DNA of 64,000 nt, taken from NCBI GenBank assembly GCA_024460105.1, contig JANFXS010000005.1, positions 1-64,000 on the forward strand. The letters run 5' to 3'. The notes under the pieces were generated by a model. It did no database searches. It worked only from the letters and a program-made list of their open reading frames with translations, and was not told the DNA's origin. This DNA comes from Anaerotignum faecicola (GTDB lineage: Bacteria > Bacillota > Clostridia > Lachnospirales > Anaerotignaceae). Positions 42,930 through 56,008 of this stretch are shown here, in pieces. Each line of letters opens with the position of its first letter. Position 1 is the stretch's first letter. The position numbers were made by a program, and so were the translations under genes.

Positions 42930-44036
42930 TTGGCCGAAAAAATAACGGCGGCTTTGAAAAAAGACAAAACTCTTCTTATATCAGGCGTATGCGCGGCTGT
43001 TTCAATGCTTTTTTCACCGCCTTCAAAAGAATATATAGGATATATAGACGTAAGGGTTATATGCCTGCTTTTCTGCCTTATGGCAGTTGTGGCCGGATTG
43101 GAAGAACTTGGGGTTTTTCAGGCGGCGGCGGGAAAGTTTGTAAGCGGCGAAAGGAAAATGAGGGTTATATATCTGACGCTTGTGCTTTTGCCGTTTTTTA
43201 TGTCTATGGTTATAACAAACGACGTTGCGCTTATAACATTTGTGCCTTTTGCCGTATTGATTTTGAAAATGGCCGGGGAAGAAAAATATTTGGAATTTGT
43301 GGTCGTCATGCAGACTGTGGCGGCAAATTTGGGAAGTATGGCTACGCCTATCGGTAATCCGCAGAACCTATATTTATACAGCAAGTTTGAAATACCGGCG
43401 GCGTCTTTTTTTAAAACAATACTTCCTTTTGTCGTTTTAAGCCTGCTGTTAATATGTTTGTGCATGTTTTTTGCGGGAAACAGAAGCGTTAAGATAGATA
43501 TAAAAAACAGCGGTTTCAAAAGCAGTGTAAATTTGTATGTATTGGCAGTTTTGGCCCTGCTCTGCCTTTTGTCGGTTTTTAGGGCGTTGCCGTATTATTG
43601 GCTTACGGCAATAGTGGTTTTGTCGCTTCTTATTTTTATGCGCAGCGTATTTAAAAAAATTGATTACGGCCTTTTGGCAACGTTCGTTTTCTTTTTTATA
43701 TTTGCCGGCAATATCGGAAAAAATGATTACATAAACGCGCTTATAACAGATGTGCTCGGCAAAAACGCCGTTTTTACCGCTGTTGTTTCAAGCCAGTTTA
43801 TAAGCAACGTGCCGTCGGCCGTACTGCTTTCGGAATTTACGGACAACTGGGCGGCTTTGCTTGTGGGCTCCAATATAGGAGGGCTCGGGACGCCCGTAGC
43901 GTCGCTCGCAAGCCTTATATCCCTTAAAATATATATGAACGAAGGATACGGAATAAAAAAATATACGACAGTTTTTTTAGCCGTTAATTTTATATTCCTG
44001 TTTATATTATATATATTTTCCAAAGTTCTTGTTTGA
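42930..44036 (+). CDS. ArsB/NhaD-superfamily anion permease (SLC13-like)
   Basis: A 368-residue protein with about 10-11 membrane segments, starting at TTG 42930 after GCGGGGG. The duplicated re-entrant motifs are present: MVITNDVALITFVPFAVLI with ANLGSMATPIGNPQNLYLY in the first half, and SQFISNVPSAVLLSEFT with GSNIGGLGTPVASLASLIS in the second. It is shorter than many family members (about 420). The family carries dicarboxylates, citrate, arsenite or Na+/H+; the substrate is not predictable here. Confidence 0.87.
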   Translation: MAEKITAALKKDKTLLISGVCAAVSMLFSPPSKEYIGYIDVRVICLLFCLMAVVAGLEELGVFQAAAGKFVSGERKMRVIYLTLVLLPFFMSMVITNDVALITFVPFAVLILKMAGEEKYLEFVVVMQTVAANLGSMATPIGNPQNLYLYSKFEIPAASFFKTILPFVVLSLLLICLCMFFAGNRSVKIDIKNSGFKSSVNLYVLAVLALLCLLSVFRALPYYWLTAIVVLSLLIFMRSVFKKIDYGLLATFVFFFIFAGNIGKNDYINALITDVLGKNAVFTAVVSSQFISNVPSAVLLSEFTDNWAALLVGSNIGGLGTPVASLASLISLKIYMNEGYGIKKYTTVFLAVNFIFLFILYIFSKVLV

Positions 44037-44090
44037 ATATATGAAGAAACGGTTTCAGTTAAAATTAACGGGATTTTGTTAAATGCATTT

Positions 44091-44360
44091 ATGATTTACG
44101 AGGGCGTGCGGGTTTTAACCGGAAGCAGCGGCGCAATAGCCGTGTTAAAGCCGTTTGACGTGGGTTTTACAGTGTCCGCGTATTTTTGCCTTGCGCTTAT
44201 GCCTCTTCTGCCGGTTAAAATTCTACGACATCCCAGGGGGAAATTTTTTTGATGTTCAAAGCAGCGCATACACAGACGCAACGGATTATGCGGCAGGCAT
44301 ATGCAGCGCCGGAGCGTGGAAAATTTTCCTTGCGGGGCGTGCGTAACCTTGTAAACGGAA
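44091..44360 (+). repeat. Dispersed inverted-end element, copy 3 (longest)
   Basis: About 270 bp. The right end CCTTGTAAACGGAA (44347-44360) and left end ATGATTTACGAGGG are slightly decayed termini. The core 44214-44261 (GTTAAAATTCTACGACATCC, CAGGGGGAAATTTTTTT, GTTCAAAGC) aligns with copies 1 and 2, and AAAATTTTCCTTGCGGGGCG near the right end matches copy 2. The arms TTTTAACCGGAAGCAG (44113-44128) and CTTCTGCCGGTTAAAA (44205-44220) can fold the left half into a hairpin. It is non-coding and starts about 55 bp after the permease gene. Confidence 0.75.
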
Positions 44361-44432
44361 GCTATAAAGATGCAATACTTTTTTAAAGGCACAGGCCAAG
44401 AGATGATTTTAAACGCACTGGGGAAATTATAA

Positions 44433-44466
44433 AACGGGCGGCCGTTAGGCCGTCCGTTAAAAATGT
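44433..44466 (+). terminator. Terminator-like hairpin
   Basis: AACGGGCGGCC / GGCCGTCCGTT with a 4-nt loop, followed by AAAAATGTTTTA. It lies 400 bp after the permease gene, beyond the repeat element. Confidence 0.6.
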
Positions 44467-44891
44467 TTTATCCCGCAATGGAAAATTTTTGCTTCTCAAA
44501 ACACAGATGTTACAGTAAGGTCAGGCGTATGCGGCCGCGAATTTCTTTTTGCATGGCGAGTACGCCGTTACGGAGAGTGGCAGAAATCCGCTTATGACTT
44601 AATTTAGGCTTGGCCGATATTTTGGGCTGAAATTTAAGGCCGCATTTTTGTATAATCGCGTTGCAACGCATATTGATAAATCCTGCAATGTTATTATAAG
44701 CATGGACTTTATATTAAAGATTAATGCCGTCGTATTTTTAGCATGTTAAGGAACGGTATGCTTTGACGATTAAATATTTCTTCGTTTAGGCATTTATGCC
44801 GCCATAAGAAATAATCACAAAAACGTATGTAATAGTGTATGCCGGCAAATTATGTGTATTTTGATCTGTGCATGCCGAATATGCCCATAGT
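44467..44891. other. Gene-free region
   Basis: About 420 bp with no convincing gene or RNA structure on either strand. Confidence 0.45.
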
Positions 44892-46154
44892 TTAATACCT
44901 GTAATTTACCGTTATTTTATTTTCACTGCTGTCCCAGATTATGTCGCTGTCGTCTATTCCCAATGAATTAAGAACGGGACGCACCGGCAGATATGTGCGG
45001 CCGTTTTTAATAACGGCTTTTGTGTCCATTTCGCTTTCTACTCCGTCGACGGTTATTATATTACTTCCTATTGCGACAGTAACTGTTTTGCCGAGCTTGT
45101 TTTTTATTGTGACCGTTTGTGCGGAAGGGCTCCAAATTATATCGCTGTCGGGTATGTCGAATGCATTTGCTATTACCCTTAGAGGAAGCATTGTGCGGCC
45201 GTTTGCGTCTACAAAGGGGGCGTCTTCGATTGTGATTACCATATCGCCTTCCAAAATATAATAGTTTTTGCCGATTATAAATTCAATTTCGCTGTATTCT
45301 TTTGCTTCTTCATGGCTTTTAAAGTTTTGCAGTTCATATTTTATCATGCTTCCGTCGCCGTATGCCGGTTCGATGGTGAGGTATGCGCTCCGGCCTTCCT
45401 CCGTTTTGCTTGAAGATGCAACCTGTACGCCTGTTATCGTCATTGTGCCTGCGCTTGAAGCCGACGGGCTTGTGGTTTCAACGTAAGCCGTTGAAGGATC
45501 CTTGGGATCGATTTTAAAATTTACAATATCCGTATATTTCCCAGTTCCTTCGGCGCTTTCAAAAGATTCGAATATAAAGCCGTTTGTTATCTGAACTTTA
45601 AAAAGCTTTGTGTTTGGCATTTGGTAGGGGTATTCGTCTTTAAATTTAATTGTGAAAGTGCCGTTTACGTTGTCTATGTCGGATACGTTGATGGTCATGC
45701 CGGGAAAGTTGACATGTGCAAACGTATATACGCCTTCCGAAACTCCCGATTCTTTCGGATCGATTGTCACAGTTGCCGCGCCTTGGGAAGTGATTTGCGT
45801 ATAAAGAGGGATTTGTATATCGTTTGACGAAGCGTCGAAAACATTCGGATCGATTTGTATTCCAAGCAGATTGTCAGAAAATACAGTGTAGGTTACGCCT
45901 TCCATATTAGGCATAACGCCTGTACCTTCATAGAGCCATTCGGCATTTTCAAGGGACAGGGTAAAATACGAGCTGCCGATTAAATCTTCATTTGCTTCTA
46001 TGGTAAGTATCGGCGCGTTTGAGCCGGTTAAATATTCGTCGGCTTTTACAGGCTTATCCGTTGAAACATAGTTGGTAGTCGCCGCAAAAGAAACGGACGG
46101 CATAACTGCCGCCGCCGCGGTTAAAATGGCGGTAACTGCAAGTTTCTTTTTCAT
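44892..46154 (-). CDS. Secreted protein with C-terminal copper amine oxidase N-like domain
   Basis: A 420-residue exported protein. The signal peptide (MKKKLAVTAILTAAAAVMPS) ends at SFAA. Residues about 30-280 are beta-rich without a recognised family. The C-terminal 110 residues carry the paired signature of a PF07833-type domain: VDANGRTMLPLRVIANAFD, then IIWSPSAQTVTI, and IKNGRTYLPVRPVLNSLG, then IIWDSSENKITV. Such domains are thought to bind wall or matrix polymers in Clostridia. It is not closely related to the pair at 34-36 kb. Confidence 0.88.
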   Translation of the reverse strand: MKKKLAVTAILTAAAAVMPSVSFAATTNYVSTDKPVKADEYLTGSNAPILTIEANEDLIGSSYFTLSLENAEWLYEGTGVMPNMEGVTYTVFSDNLLGIQIDPNVFDASSNDIQIPLYTQITSQGAATVTIDPKESGVSEGVYTFAHVNFPGMTINVSDIDNVNGTFTIKFKDEYPYQMPNTKLFKVQITNGFIFESFESAEGTGKYTDIVNFKIDPKDPSTAYVETTSPSASSAGTMTITGVQVASSSKTEEGRSAYLTIEPAYGDGSMIKYELQNFKSHEEAKEYSEIEFIIGKNYYILEGDMVITIEDAPFVDANGRTMLPLRVIANAFDIPDSDIIWSPSAQTVTIKNKLGKTVTVAIGSNIITVDGVESEMDTKAVIKNGRTYLPVRPVLNSLGIDDSDIIWDSSENKITVNYRY

Positions 46155-46178
46155 TTAAATCATTCCTTTCATAACGCT

Positions 46179-46703
46179 TTAGTTTTTATCACGCCTTGTC
46201 GTACTGCCGAAACCTCCGTTTCTCACGCCTTTGCAGTCGTCGTCGATTGTTATGCCGAATTCGAGGAATATTCCCTGCATAAAGCCCTCTCCGCATTTTA
46301 CAGAAAGCGTTTTGCCTTCAAGGCTGTTGTTTGTGATTTTGGCAAGTATATGGCCCTCGTTGTCGCTTAAATAATAATCGCTGTCTATTATGCCGACAGT
46401 GTTGTCAAGCTGTAGTCTGTATTTAAAGCCGAGACCGCTGCGGGGGTAACATGAAAGCAGCCAGCCTGTGGCTATTTTAGCCCTTATGCCTGTCGGCACG
46501 GTTATCGTTTCCCCGGGTGAGAGTTCTATATCGAAAGGCGCAAAAAAGTCGTATCCCGCCGATCCGCGGGTGGCCCTTTCAGGCAGTTTGATATTGCCGT
46601 ATATTTCTTTTATTTTTTCGTCGCTACAGTTGTTGAATATATTCCCCATGGTTGTGAGAAACTGGTTAAAGCTTACTTTTTCGAATTCCGCTATCTTTTT
46701 CAT
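46179..46703 (-). CDS. dut: dUTP diphosphatase (trimeric type)
   Basis: A 174-residue dUTPase that hydrolyses dUTP to dUMP and PPi. All five motifs are visible: GSAGYDFFAP, PRSGLGFKY, GIIDSDYY (catalytic Asp), GEGFMQGIF and GGFGSTT. About 38 extra N-terminal residues (EKVSFNQFLTTMGNIF) precede the core. It lies 24 nt upstream of the secreted-protein gene on the minus strand, but the functions are unrelated. Confidence 0.92.
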   Translation of the reverse strand: MKKIAEFEKVSFNQFLTTMGNIFNNCSDEKIKEIYGNIKLPERATRGSAGYDFFAPFDIELSPGETITVPTGIRAKIATGWLLSCYPRSGLGFKYRLQLDNTVGIIDSDYYLSDNEGHILAKITNNSLEGKTLSVKCGEGFMQGIFLEFGITIDDDCKGVRNGGFGSTTRRDKN

Positions 46704-47004
46704 TATAAATCACCTTAGTTGAGTATAAAGTAAAACGAAAGCCAAAACAATTAAAAATTTGTTAAAGTTATACTTATATGACGAAATTGAAAAAGAATTT
46801 GTTTCAAAGTTTCCAAAGCAAATGTTTTTAGGCTGCGGGACGTAAGGAATAACGGGAAAACACCGGCCGCACGTCAGTCCGAGGGGCTGTATTTTTATAA
46901 ATACGCGGACGTATTGCCGGAATATTCAGGAATTTAAAAATAAATATTCATAATTTGCGTAAAAAAAGGGCAAACAACTAATGATAAGCGTAATTATTGC
47001 ACGC
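46704..47004. other. Intergenic region between dut and pgk
   Basis: About 300 bp between divergent transcription units. It carries the pgk promoter at its right end; no other structure is recognised. Confidence 0.5.
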
Positions 47005-47033
47005 TTGAATAAAGCGTTTATGTGCTGTATAAT
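47005..47033 (+). promoter_or_regulatory. Promoter of the glycolytic operon
   Basis: TTGAAT (47005-47010), 17-nt spacer, TATAAT (47028-47033), about 75 nt before pgk. No CggR-type operator was recognised. Confidence 0.8.
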
Positions 47034-47107
47034 GAAACGGAGTTTTAATTTTTTTACTCGTATTATTGACGAAGGCCAGCATATTAAACCGAAGGGAGAT
47101 TTTGGAA

Positions 47108-48313
47108 ATGTTAAATAAAAAATCGGTTGAAGATTTGAATGTTAAAGGCAAAAACGTGCTTGTCAGGTGCGATTTTAACGTTCCGCTTAAAGACGGCAAG
47201 ATAACTGACGAAAACAGGATAACGGCAGCCCTTCCGACAATTAAAAAGCTTATGAAAGACGGCGGGCGCGTAATACTCTGCTCCCATATGGGCAAGCCGA
47301 AAGGCGAAGTAAAACCGGAACTTTCCCTTTTGCCGGTGGCAAAAAGGCTTTCGGAACTTTTAGGAAAAGAAGTAACGTTTGCGGGGGATGACAATGTCGT
47401 TGGAGAAAATGCAAAAAAAGCCGTTTCAAATATGAAAGACGGCGACGTAATACTCCTTGAAAATACACGTTTCAGGAAAGAAGAAACAAAAAATGAAGAA
47501 AATTTCAGCAGGGAACTTGCCTCTTTGGCGGATATATATGTAAACGACGCTTTCGGCTCGAGCCACAGGGCGCATTGTTCAACGGTGGGAGTAACAAAGT
47601 TTGTTAAGGAAAGCGCCGTAGGTTATCTGATGGAAAAGGAAATAGAATATCTGGGCAACGCCGTCAATAATCCGGAAAGGCCGTTTGCGGCTATACTCGG
47701 CGGTGCGAAAGTTGCAGATAAGATCAACGTAATAAATAATCTCCTCGAAAAAGTTGATATACTTATCATAGGCGGAGGCATGGCGTACACGTTCCTTAAA
47801 GCAAAAGGATACGGCGTGGGCAATTCCCTGCTTGACGAAACAAGTATAGGATATGCGGGGGAAATGATGAAAAAAGCCGAAGAAAAAGGCGTTAAATTGC
47901 TTCTTCCGACAGATACCGTGATTGTTCAGGAATTTAAGAACGACACGCCGTTTAAAACTGTCGATGTGGACAGTATACCGGAAGGATGGGAAGGAGTAGA
48001 CATAGGCGAAAAAACAAGGGAGCTTTTTTCAGACGCATTGAAATCTGCAAAAACCGTTGTTTGGAATGGGCCTATGGGAGTTTTTGAATTTAAAAATTTT
48101 GCCGAAGGAACAATAGCTGTTGCAAAAACCCTTGCGGAGATAGACGCCGTGACTATTATCGGCGGCGGCGATTCGGCGGCGGCTGTAAACACGCTCGGCT
48201 TCGGCGACAGGATGAGCCATATTTCAACAGGCGGCGGGGCAAGCCTTGAATTTTTGGAAGGCAAGGAACTTCCGGGGGTTGCGGCCGTTGACGACAAATT
48301 AAAACGGAATTGA
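47108..48313 (+). CDS. pgk: Phosphoglycerate kinase
   Basis: A 401-residue enzyme forming 3-phosphoglycerate and ATP from 1,3-bisphosphoglycerate. [47 protein letters not shown] and the ATP-site [13 protein letters not shown] are intact. ATG 47108 follows AGGGAG; the frame runs upstream without a ribosome site. First gene of pgk-tpiA-gpmI-eno; the gap gene that usually precedes it is not in the window. Confidence 0.98.
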   Translation: MLNKKSVEDLNVKGKNVLVRCDFNVPLKDGKITDENRITAALPTIKKLMKDGGRVILCSHMGKPKGEVKPELSLLPVAKRLSELLGKEVTFAGDDNVVGENAKKAVSNMKDGDVILLENTRFRKEETKNEENFSRELASLADIYVNDAFGSSHRAHCSTVGVTKFVKESAVGYLMEKEIEYLGNAVNNPERPFAAILGGAKVADKINVINNLLEKVDILIIGGGMAYTFLKAKGYGVGNSLLDETSIGYAGEMMKKAEEKGVKLLLPTDTVIVQEFKNDTPFKTVDVDSIPEGWEGVDIGEKTRELFSDALKSAKTVVWNGPMGVFEFKNFAEGTIAVAKTLAEIDAVTIIGGGDSAAAVNTLGFGDRMSHISTGGGASLEFLEGKELPGVAAVDDKLKRN

Positions 48314-48323
48314 GGATTTTGGG

Positions 48324-49067
48324 ATGAGAAAAAAAATAATTGCAGGCAACTGGAAAATGAACAAAACGCCTAAAGAAGCGGCTGAGCTGATTGAAACGCT
48401 TAAAGGCGGCATAAATACAAACATGGTTGACGTTGTTTTATGCGTGCCTTACATCGATATTATACCTGCCGCCGAGGCGCTGAAAGGCACAAACATATCC
48501 CTCGGAGCGCAAAACGTATACTTTGAAGAAAGCGGCGCGTATACGGGAGAGGTTTCGCCTTCCATGCTGAAAGAATGCGGAGTGGAGTATGTGATTGCGG
48601 GACACTCCGAAAGACGCGAATATTTCGGGGAAACCGACGAAATTGTTAATAAAAAGCTTAAAAAGATAATCGAACACGGTATGACGCCGATTTTATGCTG
48701 CGGTGAAACTCTTTCGCAAAGGGAACTGGGAGTTACGATAGAATGGATACGCATGCAGATAAAAGGCGCGCTTAATGGGATTGCCGCGGACGACGTTAAA
48801 AATATTGTAATCGCATACGAGCCTATTTGGGCTATTGGAACGGGAAAAACGGCCACAAGCGATCAGGCCCAGGAAGTATGCGGGCAGATAAGGCAGGCCG
48901 TAAGAGAGCTTTACGGCAGGGAAGCGAGCCAAAGCGTAAGGATACAGTACGGCGGCAGCGTCAACGCATCAAACGCCGCGGAAATTTTTGCAAAAGAGGA
49001 TATCGACGGGGGACTTGTTGGGGGAGCAAGCCTTAAAGAGGAGTTTGTTAAAATAGTAAACTACTGA
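48324..49067 (+). CDS. tpiA: Triose-phosphate isomerase
   Basis: A 247-residue TIM barrel enzyme. [11 protein letters not shown] holds the catalytic Asn and Lys, [10 protein letters not shown] the catalytic His, and [16 protein letters not shown] the catalytic Glu and flexible loop 6. [11 protein letters not shown] binds phosphate. It lies 10 nt after pgk. Confidence 0.98.
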   Translation: MRKKIIAGNWKMNKTPKEAAELIETLKGGINTNMVDVVLCVPYIDIIPAAEALKGTNISLGAQNVYFEESGAYTGEVSPSMLKECGVEYVIAGHSERREYFGETDEIVNKKLKKIIEHGMTPILCCGETLSQRELGVTIEWIRMQIKGALNGIAADDVKNIVIAYEPIWAIGTGKTATSDQAQEVCGQIRQAVRELYGREASQSVRIQYGGSVNASNAAEIFAKEDIDGGLVGGASLKEEFVKIVNY

Positions 49068-49082
49068 AATAAGGTGATAAAT

Positions 49083-51964
<2,882 letters not shown>

Positions 51965-52078
51965 CTTATTGGCCACATTTTTTGCGACAGATAAAAATAT
52001 TTCAGACAGACTAAAGGATAATATTTTAATGCGGTAATGCCCGGTCTTTGAAAAACCGCTTTTTAGGGAGCGATACAG

Positions 52079-52126
52079 AAAAAAGCCATATCAATGCAGG
52101 TTTTAATGCATGGTATGGCTTTTTTA
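52079..52126 (+). terminator. Terminator of the glycolytic operon
   Basis: A long imperfect stem, AAAAAAGCCATA...TGCA / TGCATGGTATGGCTTTTTT, ending in six T residues. Confidence 0.85.
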
Positions 52127-52373
52127 TATTTGCAAATTCCTTATCTTTTATTTAATTATAATAATATAAGCGGCGGAAATTTTTGTATTTTCCTTATCTT
52201 TATGTTAATCGATATTACTCAACAGAAATTTGGCCGCTGTCTTTGGATTGCCTGCCGTATTTATTTAAGTATTCTTGCGCCGATAATTCACAGGATTTGC
52301 TTACAGGCAAGCCTTTTGAAACGCCGGGGCATGCACTTATAACGCAAAGGGAGGATTCTCTGTGAAAATAAAT

Positions 52374-52428
52374 AAAAAAAGCCGTTCCGTTTTAACCCTA
52401 AACAGGGAAAACGAAAACGGCCTTTTTT
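52374..52428. terminator. Bidirectional terminator near the end of asnB
   Basis: AAAAAAGCCGTTCCGTTTT pairs with AAAACGAAAACGGCCTTTTTT, with A and T tracts on both sides, so it can serve asnB on the minus strand. Confidence 0.8.
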
Positions 52429-52528
52429 GTATCGGGCATCAAATCAATACTGAGGCCGGCATTTAAATTTGAAATTGCGCCTTCAGTTAGGCTCCGCGCT
52501 GTATGCGTCTGCAAATAACCCGTTTTTT

Positions 52529-54358
52529 CTACGCCGCTTCAAAAAACCTCTTATGCCATACAAGGAACATATAAATTGTCCAGATTTTCCTGCTGTTATC
52601 CTCTTTGCCGCATTTATGCAAATCCAAAAGCTTAACTATCTCGTCTGTTTTAAAAAATTCCTTCGCTTCTTCGCTTTCGAAAGCTTCCTTTATAATATTG
52701 TAATATTTTTCCTCCCTGAGCCAAATCCTGATTGGCACTGGGAATCCGAGCTTTTTCTTTTCGGCGACCATATCGGGGACATATTTATTAGCGGCGGCGC
52801 GCATTGCAACCTTTGTGTTTTCCTTGGTTACCTTATATTTCTTAGGCAGTTTCCTTGCGACTGAAAATACTTCCCTGTCAAGGAAAGGCACCCTGACTTC
52901 AAGGGAATTTGCCATGCTCATTTTATCGGCTTTTAAAAGTATATCGCCTATAAGCCAAAGATGTATATCTATATACTGCATTTTCGTTACGTCGTCCTTG
53001 TCCTTCACCTTGTCATAAAACGGTTTTGTAACAGACTGCGGCGTATTTCTGCCTGTATATGTTTTAAGCACTTTTTCCCTGTCTTTCTGGGTAAACATAT
53101 AGGCGTTGCCGATAAACCTTTCTTCAAGATCCTTACTGCCGCGGATTATATAATTTTTGCCTTTGATTTTAAAAGGCACGGCCTTTGCAACCGCCCCTGC
53201 CGCCTTTCTTATGGGTCTTGGCAGGGACGTAATCGGCTTAAGGGCGTCGGGCTCCTTATATATATTGTATCCGCCGAAAAACTCATCGGCTCCTTCTCCC
53301 GAAAGCGCAACTTTAACATGCTGCGCCGCCGTTTTGCTGACAAAATAAAGCGCTACGGCCGAAGGATCCGCCAAAGGCTCGTCCATATGGTATTGTACTG
53401 TAGGCAGTATGTCCCAGTATTCGTCTTTTGAAATAAGCTTGCTGTAGTTGTCTATTTCTATTTTTTCGGAAAGCTTTTTGGCAAAATCAATTTCATTGTA
53501 TTTTTCATAATCAAAACCAACCGTAAAAGTCTTGTCACCCTTAAAGCATGCCGCTACATAACTGCTGTCAACGCCGCTTGAAAGGAAAGAACCGACTTCA
53601 ACGTCGCTGATTTTGTGCTTTTTAATCGAATCCTGCATAGCCGCGTCTATTTCTTCAACAAACTCGCTGAAAGACTTTTCCTCGTCGGCCTCGAAAACAG
53701 GTTCCCAGTACCTTTCAATATCAAGCCCGCCGTTTTTATATGTCAGGCAATGGCTGGGCATAAGCTTAAAAACGCCTTTGAAAAATGTTTCCGGCAATAC
53801 CGAATACTGGAAAGTAAGGTAGCTTTCAAGAGCTTCTTTGTTAACTTCTTTTTTAAATCCCGGATATTCGAGTATGCTTTTTATTTCGGAAGCAAATACG
53901 AGTTCTCCGTCGATTACCGCATAATAAAACGGCTTAATGCCGAAAAAGTCCCTTGCTCCGAAAAGAGTTTCATTTTTGCTGTCCCAAATGACGAAGGCAA
54001 ACATTCCTCTTAAATGTTTAAGCATGCCTTTCCCGTACTCCTCGTAGGAATGTATCAAAACTTCCGTATCGGAATTGTTTTTAAATACATGGCCCTTGGC
54101 GATAAGTTCTTCCCTGAGCGACTGGTAATTATATATTTCACCGTTAAACGTAATTACAATATCGTTCGTTTCGTTATACATAGGCTGCGAGCCGGCGTCA
54201 AGATCTATAATACTCAGCCTTCTAAAGCCCATGGCAATTTTATCCCCGGTGTGACGGCCGCCGCTGTCGGGGCCCCTATGCACAATCTTGTCCATCATTT
54301 TTTCAAGGATTTCATCTTTTTTTATTAATTCGCCTGTAAAACCGCAAAAACCGCACAT
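52529..54358 (-). CDS. asnB: Asparagine synthetase (glutamine-hydrolysing)
   Basis: A 609-residue two-domain enzyme. The N-terminal nucleophile Cys2 is in MCGFCGFTGEL, and HRGPDSGG, RRLSIIDLD and FNGEIYNY form the glutaminase pocket. The synthetase part has the PP-loop SSGVDSSYVAA, GEGADEFFGGY and VPFLDREVF. It makes asparagine from aspartate, glutamine and ATP. It is transcribed alone, divergent from the polysaccharide genes. Confidence 0.96.
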   Translation of the reverse strand: MCGFCGFTGELIKKDEILEKMMDKIVHRGPDSGGRHTGDKIAMGFRRLSIIDLDAGSQPMYNETNDIVITFNGEIYNYQSLREELIAKGHVFKNNSDTEVLIHSYEEYGKGMLKHLRGMFAFVIWDSKNETLFGARDFFGIKPFYYAVIDGELVFASEIKSILEYPGFKKEVNKEALESYLTFQYSVLPETFFKGVFKLMPSHCLTYKNGGLDIERYWEPVFEADEEKSFSEFVEEIDAAMQDSIKKHKISDVEVGSFLSSGVDSSYVAACFKGDKTFTVGFDYEKYNEIDFAKKLSEKIEIDNYSKLISKDEYWDILPTVQYHMDEPLADPSAVALYFVSKTAAQHVKVALSGEGADEFFGGYNIYKEPDALKPITSLPRPIRKAAGAVAKAVPFKIKGKNYIIRGSKDLEERFIGNAYMFTQKDREKVLKTYTGRNTPQSVTKPFYDKVKDKDDVTKMQYIDIHLWLIGDILLKADKMSMANSLEVRVPFLDREVFSVARKLPKKYKVTKENTKVAMRAAANKYVPDMVAEKKKLGFPVPIRIWLREEKYYNIIKEAFESEEAKEFFKTDEIVKLLDLHKCGKEDNSRKIWTIYMFLVWHKRFFEAA

Positions 54359-54633
54359 GCGCGTCCTCCTTAAATATACAAAAACGCTGTTCTCGGCCTA
54401 ATATGCCAAACGCTTATGTCAAGGCCGAAAAATACCGATTCAAAACTTTTCATTTAAATAAGAAGTTTATCATATTTTGCCTGTTTCCGCAACCGGATAT
54501 ACATATTTTTGATACGCCCTCCCCATATTGATATAGAAATTTATACTATTATGCTAAAACCATAGCGCAAAATAATATTTTATGATAGAATTATTGTTGC
54601 CTGAAATAAAACTTTGAAAGGTTGTGTGGTTTT

Positions 54634-56007
54634 ATGGATGCTAGGCGTAAAAACAAAATGATTATGGTCGGCGAGATTTTTTTCAATGTTCTCGGCATGG
54701 GGCTTCTGTTCCTCCTTATCTGGTTTATATTCTACAGGTATAACCTTATGACAACTTTCCTTTATAAAAAAGGCACGGCTGTGCTTATCTTTATTTACTG
54801 CGTTATATACCTCGTTTTCAACCAGATTTACAGCGGTTATAAAATAGGATATTTAAGAAGTTCGGAAATCATATATTCGCAGTGCCTCAGCATGCTGTTT
54901 GTAAACGTTATAACTTTCCTTCAGATATGCCTTATAGACAGGCGTATTGTTGCCGTACACCCAATGGTTATACTTTCTGTCATCGACGTTGCGTTTATAT
55001 CCGTTTGGACTATATGGAGCAAAAGGAGATACAAAAAACGCAGTATAATAAGGAACCTTACGGTCATATACCGTGACAAGGAACCTTGGGACGCCGCCGA
55101 TAAAATTAACCATTATGAAAATAAATTTAACGTGACCGGATTTGTCAAATGCGAAAACAATATTGACGAAATACTTGAAGATCTCAACAAAAACAACGGC
55201 GTCGTCCTGTGCGGGATAGACCCTCTGATGAGGAAGCGTATAATGGATTTCTGTTTTGAAAACTCAATGCCTATATTCGTGGTTCCCGATTCATCAGATA
55301 TAATATTAAAAAGCGCTACTGTATTAAGCATGCAGGATATGCCGCTTTTTCAGTGCCACCGGGGCGAGCTCAGCATGATTGACGAAGCAATCAAAAGGCT
55401 TTTCGACGTCTGCGCATCCCTTATTGGGATAATTGTTTTATCTCCCGTTATGCTTCTTAGCGCGCTGGCTGTTAAGCTTTACGACGGCGGTCCGGTGCTT
55501 TACAAGCAGGACAGGCTTACAATCAGGGGCGAAGTGTTTAAGGTTTATAAGTTCAGAAGTATGGTTGTAGACGCCGAAAAAGACGGGGTAGCGCGCCTTG
55601 CGCAGGCAGGCGACAGCCGCATAACCCCTGTCGGCATGGTAATGCGCCGATACCGTATTGACGAACTGCCTCAGCTTTTTAACATACTGAAAGGCGATAT
55701 ATCCGTTGTGGGCCCGCGTCCGGAAAGGCCGGAAATATCTAAGCAGTATGAAAAAACAATGCCTGAATTTAAGTACAGGCTTAAAATGAAAGCCGGCCTT
55801 ACGGGATACGCACAGGTACTAGGCCGTTACAATACCACGCCTTACGACAAACTGATGTGGGATCTTATGTATATAGAAAGCTATTCATTTATGATGGATT
55901 TAAAAATAATACTAATGACAATTAAAATCCTCTTTGTGCCCGAAAGCACCCAGGGGATTGACAGCGGCCTTTTAACGGCCGAAAAAACAAAGGAAGTGGG
56001 CAGATAA
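54634..56007 (+). CDS. Polyprenyl-phosphate sugar-1-phosphate transferase (exopolysaccharide/capsule initiation)
   Basis: A 457-residue membrane protein. Four N-terminal membrane segments and a degenerate nucleotide-binding-like middle precede the catalytic bacterial sugar transferase domain from about residue 250 (AIKRLFDVCASLIGIIVLSP, GPVLYKQDRLT, FKVYKFRSM, RRYRIDELPQLFNILKGD, VGPRPERPE). It loads the first sugar-phosphate on undecaprenyl phosphate. ATG 54634 is chosen over an upstream in-frame TTG; the ribosome site is weak (GAAAGG). The O-antigen-ligase-like gene follows directly. Confidence 0.93.
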   Translation: MDARRKNKMIMVGEIFFNVLGMGLLFLLIWFIFYRYNLMTTFLYKKGTAVLIFIYCVIYLVFNQIYSGYKIGYLRSSEIIYSQCLSMLFVNVITFLQICLIDRRIVAVHPMVILSVIDVAFISVWTIWSKRRYKKRSIIRNLTVIYRDKEPWDAADKINHYENKFNVTGFVKCENNIDEILEDLNKNNGVVLCGIDPLMRKRIMDFCFENSMPIFVVPDSSDIILKSATVLSMQDMPLFQCHRGELSMIDEAIKRLFDVCASLIGIIVLSPVMLLSALAVKLYDGGPVLYKQDRLTIRGEVFKVYKFRSMVVDAEKDGVARLAQAGDSRITPVGMVMRRYRIDELPQLFNILKGDISVVGPRPERPEISKQYEKTMPEFKYRLKMKAGLTGYAQVLGRYNTTPYDKLMWDLMYIESYSFMMDLKIILMTIKILFVPESTQGIDSGLLTAEKTKEVGR

Positions 56008-56008
56008 A

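Larger units (their letters stand above)
51965..52528. other. Spacer between convergent eno and asnB
   Basis: About 560 bp with two strong terminators (annotated separately). Short frames at 52.1-52.4 kb lack credible features. Confidence 0.5.

Noticed and set aside
42905-43357. 150-codon frame overlapping the anion permease gene
   Set aside because: Arg/Tyr/Gly/Cys-rich shadow of the permease in another frame; the permease frame has membrane segments and family motifs.
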